Assembly: GCA_041906185.1 (NCBI GenBank)
Contig: JAYRJQ010000020.1
Coordinates: forward strand, 43,390 to 107,389
DNA from: Roseateles_B sp041906185
Lineage (GTDB): Bacteria; Pseudomonadota; Gammaproteobacteria; Burkholderiales; Burkholderiaceae_C
DNA: 64,000 nucleotides
Direction of reading: 5' to 3'
Shown: one piece after another, positions 1-6,570 of the stretch
Layout of the letters: each line of letters opens with the position of its first letter
How positions within the stretch are numbered: the stretch's first letter is position 1
Program-made: the position numbers and the translations under genes
Notes under the pieces: model-generated
What the model was told of the DNA's origin: nothing
The model's database searches: none
Seen by the model: only the letters and a program-made list of their open reading frames with translations

Positions 1-614
1 GTGTTGAAGTTCAGGAAGTTGCCGGCGCCGAGGAAGCTGCCCACGTAGATCCGCACGGCGCCGCTGGTGTTCACCGTGACCCCGTTGCCCATCTGGAAGG
101 TGGTGATGAAGTAGGTGCCGCTGCCCAGGGTGACGGTGCCGCCGGTCACGTTCAGGTTGCTGATGTAGTAGGTGCCGCCCGTGAAGGTCTGGGTGCCGGA
201 GAGATTGATGTTGCTGTAGCTGCCGGCCGCCACAGGCCCGTTGTTGACGTTGGTGTTGCTGCTGAACGAGGGGTAGGTCGAGGGCTGCAGCGAGGGGAAG
301 GTCGTCGGGTTGTTGTTGCGCACCCCGGTGGTCGGCAGATTGGTGCCGCTGCCGCTCGTGAGGTTGCCGTTGACGAGGAAGTCCGCGGTGAGCGTGAGGG
401 AGTTGCTGGCCGTGATGGCGTTCGCGGTGGGGAAGGGCCCGCACTGCGCTTGCGCCGTGCCGCTGATGAACAGCGCCAGCAGCAGGGCGATGCAGGGCCC
501 CACGCCGGCCACGAAGGCCCGGACGACGCGGATCAGCGCCGCCTGGATCGCGCGGCCGGACGCAGGTGCGCAAGGACGCGCGGGCGTGCAGTCCCTGAAG
601 CGGCTTCGGCTCAT
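1..614 (-). CDS. mshQ: MshQ-like MSHA pilus biogenesis protein, N-terminal part (cut by window edge)
   Basis: This is the last visible gene of the MSHA-like pilus operon; about 204 codons are present and the C-terminus lies outside the window. The ATG at 614-612 overlaps the stop of the upstream mshP in an ATGA, which argues for translational coupling. After an Arg-rich start there is a hydrophobic segment (about residues 34-54) ending in an Ala-Gln-Ala type signal-peptidase site. A Gly/Ser/Thr/Asn-rich region follows, with repeated short beta-like units (GTYYI, GTYFI), as expected of a secreted beta-rich protein. MshQ/DUF6701 proteins sit at this position in MSHA operons. The assignment rests mainly on position and composition, since the diagnostic C-terminal part is not visible. 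Confidence 0.6.
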   Translation of the reverse strand, partial: MSRSRFRDCTPARPCAPASGRAIQAALIRVVRAFVAGVGPCIALLLALFISGTAQAQCGPFPTANAITASNSLTLTADFLVNGNLTSGSGTNLPTTGVRNNNPTTFPSLQPSTYPSFSSNTNVNNGPVAAGSYSNINLSGTQTFTGGTYYISNLNVTGGTVTLGSGTYFITTFQMGNGVTVNTSGAVRIYVGSFLGAGNFLNFN

Positions 615-1081
615 CGGCTCACCCTCCGGCTGAGGCTGCGTTCGACATAGGTGGCCGCCGGCGTCGCGCCGGCCGGGCAGCTGCCGCTCACCGGCTGGTT
701 GCAGGCCACGGCGGTGATGTCATAGAAGACCAGCGTCGTCGCGCCGTCGCTGACGGTGCCCGTCCCGGGCGTGCGCGCGCAGGAGACCGTGACCGTGAAG
801 TCGGCGAGCGCCGGGTCCGTGGCGGGCGTGAAGCTGAGGTTGGTCGTGGCGAAGCAGCCCGGGGCGGCGGCGGGCGGCGCCGGATTGCGCAGCGTCTGGA
901 AGCTGCCGAACTCCAGCCCGGCGTAGGCCGCCTGGTAGGCCCGCGAGGCGGCGAGCTCGGCGGCCGAGCTCATGTGCTGGCGCTGCGTGAACAGGGCCAT
1001 GGCGGCGCCCAGCGCCGCCAGCACCACGAGGATGAACAGCAGCGAGGCCATGGTGAAGCCGGATTGGCGGTGGGGCGTCAT
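611..1081 (-). CDS. mshP: MshP-like pilin-like protein
   Basis: This is a 156-residue pilin-like protein with a short prepilin leader ending in Gln-Ser-Gly, followed by a hydrophobic helix that starts FTMASLLF. The Glu normally found at mature position 5 is replaced (FTMAS), which is common in the PilX/MshP group and fits a minor or priming subunit. The ATG at 1081 overlaps the mshO stop by 4 bases, and the stop overlaps the mshQ start by 4 bases. Order and size match mshO-mshP-mshQ in MSHA loci. It should be an inner-membrane and pilus-tip component. Confidence 0.7.
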   Translation of the reverse strand: MTPHRQSGFTMASLLFILVVLAALGAAMALFTQRQHMSSAAELAASRAYQAAYAGLEFGSFQTLRNPAPPAAAPGCFATTNLSFTPATDPALADFTVTVSCARTPGTGTVSDGATTLVFYDITAVACNQPVSGSCPAGATPAATYVERSLSRRVSR

Positions 1082-1929
1082 GGCAGGTTGTCCACGTGCA
1101 CGGCCCGGAAGAGGCGGACGGTCTCGGTGCCGAGCATCGTGTCCGCCTGCAGCGACAGGCGCAGGTTCACGGTGCCGGCCCGGAAGGCGACGACGAGCCC
1201 CTCGTAGGTGAAGCTGCAGTCAGTCACGCCCTTGGCGAGCAGGGCGCTGCTGCCGGTCGCGGGTGGGTCCGGCTGAGCCGCCACGAAGCCGTAGCCGCTG
1301 TAGCGGGTCAGCGTGCGGGCGGTGAGATCGCAGCGGTAGGTGACGGGGGTGCCGACGGCATAGACGCGGAAGGGCGGTGCCATGAGGCTCACGGGCAGGC
1401 CGGGGTTGCTGGCCAGCGTGATGGTGGTGGCCGGGCCGGCGGCATTGCTGGCCACGCGCCGGTTGCTGCTGCTGCTGACGGCGGCGTAGGCGTTGGCGTC
1501 CGGGACCAGCGGCCCGAGGTTGTACCAGACAAGGTTCTGGTTGGCGCTCACCGTGAGGCTCGCGCCGACGAGATTGAAGCTGGTGTCCGCGGTGCCGAAG
1601 GCCAGGGCGCCCGCGCCCTCCGTCTGGTAGCGCGCGGCGCCCGTCGTCGGGATGAGTTCCATCGTCGTGCTGCTGGCGGTGGAGACGATGCGCACGCTGT
1701 TGGGCAACGCATCCGCGAGGTCGCGGGCCATGCGCCGCAGGGCGATGTCCGCCCGGGCGGCCAGGTCGGCGCGGGCGGCGCTGTCCAGGTAGGCGCGCAC
1801 GGCGGGCACGATGAACACGGAGACGCCCGCGATGATGCCGCCCATCACCACGATGACGATGATGGCCTCGATCAGCGTGAAGCCACGCTGGCGGGCTGCG
1901 GGGCGACGCTCAGGCTGCATTGGGTGCAT
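1078..1929 (-). CDS. mshO: MshO-like prepilin
   Basis: This is a 283-residue type IV prepilin-like protein. The leader ends in Gln-Arg-Gly before FTLIEAIIVIVVMGG, a canonical class III signal with Glu5. It is longer than a major pilin, as minor pilins of the PilW/MshO class are. Two ATGs lie close together (1929 and 1920) and neither has a clear ribosome-binding site, so the start is uncertain by three codons. It overlaps the end of mshD by 20 bases and the start of mshP by 4. It probably primes or tips the MSHA-like pilus. Confidence 0.75.
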   Translation of the reverse strand: MHPMQPERRPAARQRGFTLIEAIIVIVVMGGIIAGVSVFIVPAVRAYLDSAARADLAARADIALRRMARDLADALPNSVRIVSTASSTTMELIPTTGAARYQTEGAGALAFGTADTSFNLVGASLTVSANQNLVWYNLGPLVPDANAYAAVSSSSNRRVASNAAGPATTITLASNPGLPVSLMAPPFRVYAVGTPVTYRCDLTARTLTRYSGYGFVAAQPDPPATGSSALLAKGVTDCSFTYEGLVVAFRAGTVNLRLSLQADTMLGTETVRLFRAVHVDNLP

Positions 1930-2509
1930 GACGAGTGCGGTAGCCCTGCAGGGTGACCGAGGTGCTGCCGGGGCCGGTGACGGTCACGGTGATGCGCAGG
2001 GCATCCCCCGCCGCCACGCCACCCAGCGCCGCGGGGGCGACGGTGACGTTCACGCTGTAGTCGGCCAGCCCCGTCACGGCGGCGCCGGTGATGTCGGTGA
2101 TGCCCGTCATGCTGAAGCCGTGGTAGTCGTTCACGTGGTCGAACTGGGGCGTGCCGCTGCGGGTCTCGCCCGCTTCAGGGCCCATGGCGCTTTCGGCCAG
2201 GGTGGCGCAGTTCAGTGTTCCGGCCCCCACCGTGGCACTCGTGGCGGTGGCGACGTTGGCGTCGTCCGCGTCGCAGAAGGTGAAGGGCTGCAGCTGCACC
2301 TCCTGCAGCAGCGACTCGGCAATGGCCAGCGCCTGGCGCTGAACCTGCGGGTCGGCACTCGACTTCGTCGCCAGCGCGAAGACCTGCAGCACCGCGGCCA
2401 GCGCCAGGCCGAGCACCATGATGAACATCAGCAGTTCGATCAGGGTCAGCCCGGCATTCGACCGGTGCGGGACAAGGGGGTGACGCGGGCGCGGGACCAT
2501 GGCCGGCAT
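1910..2509 (-). CDS. mshD: MshD-like prepilin
   Basis: This is a minor prepilin with leader Asn-Ala-Gly cut before LTLIELLMFIMVLG, where Glu5 is present. A PilV/MshD-like body follows, including a motif on tandem use of Gln/Ala (QRQALAIAESLL) right after the helix, typical of the family. I place the start at the ATG at 2509, which gives a 199-residue protein. A TTG at 2542 that overlaps the mshC stop as TTGA is the alternative and would keep the overlap pattern seen through the operon. Cysteines near residues 80 and 100 could form the usual pilin disulfide. Confidence 0.72.
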   Translation of the reverse strand: MPAMVPRPRHPLVPHRSNAGLTLIELLMFIMVLGLALAAVLQVFALATKSSADPQVQRQALAIAESLLQEVQLQPFTFCDADDANVATATSATVGAGTLNCATLAESAMGPEAGETRSGTPQFDHVNDYHGFSMTGITDITGAAVTGLADYSVNVTVAPAALGGVAAGDALRITVTVTGPGSTSVTLQGYRTRHAPNAA

Positions 2510-2538
2510 GCTAGTGCACGCGGGCCGGTGCTGGCGCC

Positions 2539-3003
2539 TCAAGGAAGCGCGTGAAAGAGGCCCGTTTCGTTTTCAAGGCGGTAGCTCTTGCTGTAGCTGC
2601 CATAAGTGACCGTGAGGTCCTGGGCCCCGCCGGCGCTGTTGCTGCTCAGGCCGTCGGTGCTCGCGAAGAAGGTCGCGGTGACGGGGCTGGCCAGGCTGAG
2701 ACAGGGGCTGTTGCGGGCCGGGCAGCTGACCGTGGTGATGACGGTGCCGCCACTGTAGGCGAAGCTCGCGCCGGTGCTGGTGAACGTGGCCACGATGGCG
2801 CGGCGCTGGTTCATCGCCCGGCGCTGCATGTCCTGGCAGGCCGAGCGGAGGTCGTCCCCGAAAGCCCGCAGGCGCCAGCTGTCGAGGTCGGCGAACTTGG
2901 GAACCGCCACCACCGCCAGTGCTGCCACGAGCACCAGGGTGATGATCAGTTCGATCAGCGTGAAGCCCGCCTGAAGGATCGGGCGGGCTCCAGCAGGGAT
3001 CAC
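2539..3003 (-). CDS. mshC: MshC-like prepilin (GspH/FimT type)
   Basis: This is a 154-residue prepilin with leader Gln-Ala-Gly cut before FTLIELIITLVLVAALAVV. It is followed by a DSWRLRAFGDDLRSACQDMQRRAMNQRR helix region of the kind seen in GspH-like minor pilins, written here only as key residues W, R, F and C. The start is GTG at 3003, overlapping the mshA stop as GTGA. Two downstream cysteines lie in a TVSCPARNSPCL stretch. It sits directly after the major pilin gene, where mshC is found in MSHA loci. Confidence 0.72.
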   Translation of the reverse strand: MIPAGARPILQAGFTLIELIITLVLVAALAVVAVPKFADLDSWRLRAFGDDLRSACQDMQRRAMNQRRAIVATFTSTGASFAYSGGTVITTVSCPARNSPCLSLASPVTATFFASTDGLSSNSAGGAQDLTVTYGSYSKSYRLENETGLFHALP

Positions 3004-3377
3004 AGGATGCCGGTGGCGGTGAAGGCGGCGCTGGCCGGACCGGGGCCGGTCACCACGCAGCCGGCGTTGGTCGCGTCGGCGGCGATGGCGGCGGAGGTGA
3101 TGGAGTAGCCGGACGGCAGGGCGCCGGCCTGCAGCAGGGGGCCCACGTTCGTGCAGTTCGTGACGGCAGAACCGTTCGCCGAGTTCAGCTTGCGCTGGGC
3201 GTAGTTGATGGCCGAGGCAGAGCTCAGCGCGCCCGCCACGCCCTGGACGGCAGCGGCCTTGGCGTCACTGCCGAAGTCCACGAACTTGGGCAGGGCGATG
3301 GCGGCGAGGGCGCCCAGGATCACGATGACCATCACGAGTTCGATGAGGGTGAAACCCGCTTGATTGTTCTTGCGCAT
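3000..3377 (-). CDS. mshA: MshA-like major pilin
   Basis: This is a 125-residue prepilin. The ATG at 3377 is preceded by GGAG at 8 bases spacing, and the leader MRKNNQAG is short, so this start is preferred over an upstream ATG at 3428. The mature protein begins FTLIELVMVIVILGALAAIALPKFVD, the standard major-pilin helix. Two Cys (in TNCTN and AGCVV) would close the C-terminal disulfide loop. It is small for a MshA (usually 160-180 residues). A 188-base gap separates it from mshG upstream, the largest gap in the operon and a good place for a separate pilin promoter; no clear promoter was recognised there, only an inverted repeat GTTGC-AGGC-GCAAC. Confidence 0.78.
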   Translation of the reverse strand: MRKNNQAGFTLIELVMVIVILGALAAIALPKFVDFGSDAKAAAVQGVAGALSSASAINYAQRKLNSANGSAVTNCTNVGPLLQAGALPSGYSITSAAIAADATNAGCVVTGPGPASAAFTATGIL

Positions 3378-3565
3378 GCGAATAGCTCCGTAGTTCAGGC
3401 TGTGCCTGCATCCGGCGTGACGGCCCACGCCTCCACTCCAAGACCGGATGTAGGACTACGGTACCGGCAATCGGGCCGCAGGGTGAAGGACTTCTTTCAC
3501 GAACGGGGCTAAGCTGTTGCGCCTGCAACGCAAATCCTGGCGCCAGATCAAGCCCCGCCTTGATA

Positions 3566-4801
3566 TCAGTGGCGGCCCATGGCGGCCTGGCCCAGGTTCC
3601 ACAAGGGCATGAACACGCCCAGCGCCAGCACGAAGACCATCACGCCGATCACGAACAGCAGCAGCGGCTCGATGGCGGCCGACAGGCCCTTGATGGCGTA
3701 GTCCGTCTCACGCTCGTACATCTCGGCGATTTCCAGCAGCAGCTGATCGAGCTCGCCGGTCTCCTCGCCCACGGCGATCATCTGCAGCACGATGGGCGTG
3801 AAGACGCCCGCGGCCGTGGCGCAGCGCGAGATGCTCTCGCCGCGCTCGACGCCCTCGCGCATCTGTTCGACGCGGCTGGCGATGAACGCGTTCTCGACGG
3901 TGCGGGACACCACGAGCATGGCCTGGCTGATGGGCACGCCGCTCTTGGTGGCCAGCGCGAAGCTGCGGGCAAAGCGCGCCAGCGTGGCCTTGAGCACGAT
4001 GGGGCCGGCGATGGGCAGGCGCAGCTTGAGGCGGTCCCAGCGGTAGCGGCCGTCCGGCGTGGCGAGCCAGGCGCGCACCGCCAGCATCAGGCCCACGGCC
4101 CCGGCCAGCAGCAGCGGCCACCACCGCACCATCCAGGCGGAGAAGCCCAGCAGCAGCCGCGTCATGAGCGGCAGCTCGGCCTTGAAGCCGGCGAAGACGT
4201 TGGCGAAGGTGGGCAGCACGAAGATGTTGAGGACGATGATCGCGATGCCGATCGCCGCCAGCACCATCACCGGGTAGCGCAAGGCCTGCTTGATGCGTGC
4301 CCGGGTGTCGAGCTCGAACTCCAGGTGCTGGGCCAGGCGCTGCAGCACCTCGGGCATGCGGCCGGTCATCTCGCCCACCTGCATCATGGCGATGTAGAAG
4401 GGGCTGAAGATGTCGGGGTGGCGCGCCATGGCGGCCGAGAGCTCGCGGCCCTGGTCGAGGCTGGCCCGCAGGTCCTGCAGCAACGCGATGAGGCTGGCCT
4501 GCGAGGTCGAGGCCTCCAGGCCGGCCAGCGAGCGCAGGATGGGCACGCCGGCCTTCTGGAGGGTGTAGAGCTGCCGGGTGAGGATCAGACAGTCCTCGGT
4601 GCTCACGGGGGCGCGGCGGAGCTGGTCCCACCAGGACGGCGAGGTGTCCGCGAGGCTCTTCTGCGTGCTCGCCTCGATGGTCACGGGGATCACCCCGCCG
4701 GCCATCAGCTGCGCGGCAACGGCGTCGCTGCTGTCGGCATCCGTGCTGCCCCGGACCCGCTCGCCGCGGCCGTTGCGGCCTTCCCAGGTGAAGCTCTTCA
4801 T
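3566..4801 (-). CDS. mshG: MshG, GspF/PilC-type inner-membrane platform protein
   Basis: This 411-residue protein has the two-repeat T2SSF architecture: an N-terminal cytoplasmic half (RQLYTLQKAGVPILRSL), a transmembrane segment, a second cytoplasmic repeat (FARSFALATKSGVPISQAM, then ETGELDQLLLEIAEMYERETD) and a C-terminal hydrophobic hairpin (LLLFVIGVMVFVLALGVFMPLW). Length and motifs match PilC/GspF/MshG. It starts 2 bases after the mshE stop. In the pilus machine it couples the assembly ATPase to pilin extraction from the inner membrane. Confidence 0.9.
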   Translation of the reverse strand: MKSFTWEGRNGRGERVRGSTDADSSDAVAAQLMAGGVIPVTIEASTQKSLADTSPSWWDQLRRAPVSTEDCLILTRQLYTLQKAGVPILRSLAGLEASTSQASLIALLQDLRASLDQGRELSAAMARHPDIFSPFYIAMMQVGEMTGRMPEVLQRLAQHLEFELDTRARIKQALRYPVMVLAAIGIAIIVLNIFVLPTFANVFAGFKAELPLMTRLLLGFSAWMVRWWPLLLAGAVGLMLAVRAWLATPDGRYRWDRLKLRLPIAGPIVLKATLARFARSFALATKSGVPISQAMLVVSRTVENAFIASRVEQMREGVERGESISRCATAAGVFTPIVLQMIAVGEETGELDQLLLEIAEMYERETDYAIKGLSAAIEPLLLFVIGVMVFVLALGVFMPLWNLGQAAMGRH

Positions 4802-4803
4802 CG

Positions 4804-6570
4804 TCAGTCGCCCTGGTCGACGCCGATGCGCATGGCTTCGGCCAGCGTGGTCTTGCCGGCCTTGACGAGGGCCAGGCTGCGGTCGGCGAGGGTCTTGCCG
4901 CGCAGCGACTCGCGCGCCGCCGCCATGAAGCCACCGGCGTCACCGCGCTGCACGGCGAGGGACATGTCGGCATTCATCTCGAGCATCTCGTAGATGCCCT
5001 TGCGACCCTGGTAGCCCGTGCCGTTGCAGTGCGAGCAGCCGGGGCCGCGCACGCTCTGCACGGTGTCCGCCTCGGGCCCCGCCACGGCCTCCAGCCAGGC
5101 GCGCTCCTGGGCATTGGCATGGTGGGGCTCGGCACATTGCGGGCAGACGGCCCGCAGCAGGCGCTGGGCGAAGACGGCCTGCAGCGAGCTGGCCACCATG
5201 AAGGGCGGGGCGCCCATGTCCAGCAGGCGGAAGGGCGTGCTGAGGCTGTCCCGGGTGTGCAGCGTCGAGAGCACCATGTGCCCGGTGATGGCCGCCCGCA
5301 GGCCGATCTCCACTGTCTGGGCATCCCGCATTTCACCGACAAGGATGACGTCCGGGTCCTGGCGCAGCGTGGCCCGCAGCACCCGGGCGAAGTCCAGCTC
5401 GATCTTGTCGTTGACCTGCACCTGCGTCAGACCCGGCAGGCGGTACTCCACCGGGTCCTCGACGGTGATGATCTTGCTCTTCTCCGCGTCCAGCTCGGCC
5501 AGGGCCGCGTAGAGCGTGGTGGTCTTGCCGGAGCCCGTCGGGCCCGTCACGAGCACCATGCCGGCCTGCTGCGTGAGGATCTCGCGGAAGCGGGCCAGCA
5601 TGTCGGGCGGCATGTCGAGCTGGTGCAGGCGCCGCACGGCCGTGCCCTGGCCCAGCAGGCGCATCACCACCGATTCGCCGTACTGGCCGGGCAGGGTGGA
5701 GAGGCGCACGTCGATGGTCTTGTCCCGCAGGCGCAGCGTGAAGCGGCCATCCTGGGGCAGGCGCTTCTCGGAGATGTCGAGCGCGGCCATCAGCTTCAGG
5801 CGCTGGGCGAGGGCCGGCGCGATGCGCTTGTCGGCCTGCGTCTGGACCTGCAGCTGGCCGTCGATGCGCGTGCGGATCAGCAGCTCGCTTTCCTGCGGCT
5901 CGATGTGGACGTCGGAGGCGCCGGCCTGGCTGGCGTCCTCGAACACCGACTGCAGCAGGCGCACCACGGGCGCGCCTTCCTGGCCCACGCTGGCCTGCAG
6001 GGCGCCGAAGTCCACGGCGTCGCCGATGTCGCGCTCCAGGGCCTTGGCGAGGCCGGAGATCTCCTCGCTGCGCCGGTAGTGGCGGTCGAAGGCGGCCGGC
6101 AGCTGGCTCTCGGCCACCACGGCCATCGCGATGCGGCGCTTCAGCAGGCGGGAGAGCTCGTCGTAGGCGAACAGGTCCAGCGGGTCCGCCATCGCGACGA
6201 GCAGGGTGTCGTTGCGCTCTTCCAGCACCAGGGCGCGGAAGCGGCGGGCCGGCGTCTCGGGCAGCTGGCGCACGAGCTCGGTCTTGAGCGGGAAGGTCTT
6301 GAGGTTGACGAAGGGAATGCGCAGCTGCCGGGCCAGCACGTGCGCGAGCGCTTCCTCGGTGATGAGGCCGGCGTCGATCAGCAGGCGGCCGAGCTTCTTG
6401 CCGCTGCTGCGCTGCAGCTCCAGGGCCTGCTCCAGCTGCTGCTGGGTGATGAGTTCCTGCTGGACGAGCACATCGCCGAGCCGCAGCTTCTGCGGCCGGC
6501 CGCTGCTGCGTTCGGCGTCGGGGGAGGAGGCGGTGGCGGTGGCGGTGCTGTTGCTGTCCATCGGGTTCAT
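4804..6570 (-). CDS. mshE: MshE-type pilus assembly ATPase (GspE/PulE family)
   Basis: This is a 588-residue secretion ATPase. Residues 28-80 carry two MshEN-type motifs (LRLGDVLV...QLEQALELQ and KKLGRLLI...LAHVLARQ), the known c-di-GMP-binding fold of MshE. The AAA core follows: Walker A GPTGSGKT at 343-350, Asp box ITVEDPVEY, Walker B DPDVILVGEMRD near 405-416, and a zinc-binding set of CPQC and CSHC pairs with GTGYQGR. The ATG at 6570 overlaps the stop of the preceding ATPase gene as ATGA; the much longer open frame upstream lies inside that gene and is not used. It powers MSHA-like pilus extension. Confidence 0.9.
   Translation of the reverse strand: MNPMDSNSTATATASSPDAERSSGRPQKLRLGDVLVQQELITQQQLEQALELQRSSGKKLGRLLIDAGLITEEALAHVLARQLRIPFVNLKTFPLKTELVRQLPETPARRFRALVLEERNDTLLVAMADPLDLFAYDELSRLLKRRIAMAVVAESQLPAAFDRHYRRSEEISGLAKALERDIGDAVDFGALQASVGQEGAPVVRLLQSVFEDASQAGASDVHIEPQESELLIRTRIDGQLQVQTQADKRIAPALAQRLKLMAALDISEKRLPQDGRFTLRLRDKTIDVRLSTLPGQYGESVVMRLLGQGTAVRRLHQLDMPPDMLARFREILTQQAGMVLVTGPTGSGKTTTLYAALAELDAEKSKIITVEDPVEYRLPGLTQVQVNDKIELDFARVLRATLRQDPDVILVGEMRDAQTVEIGLRAAITGHMVLSTLHTRDSLSTPFRLLDMGAPPFMVASSLQAVFAQRLLRAVCPQCAEPHHANAQERAWLEAVAGPEADTVQSVRGPGCSHCNGTGYQGRKGIYEMLEMNADMSLAVQRGDAGGFMAAARESLRGKTLADRSLALVKAGKTTLAEAMRIGVDQGD

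Noticed and set aside
3500..3565. Sigma-54 promoter for the pilin gene mshA (TGGCGC...TTTGC on the minus strand)
   Set aside because: The spacing between GG and GC is 11 instead of the required 10, and the -24 element is imperfect.
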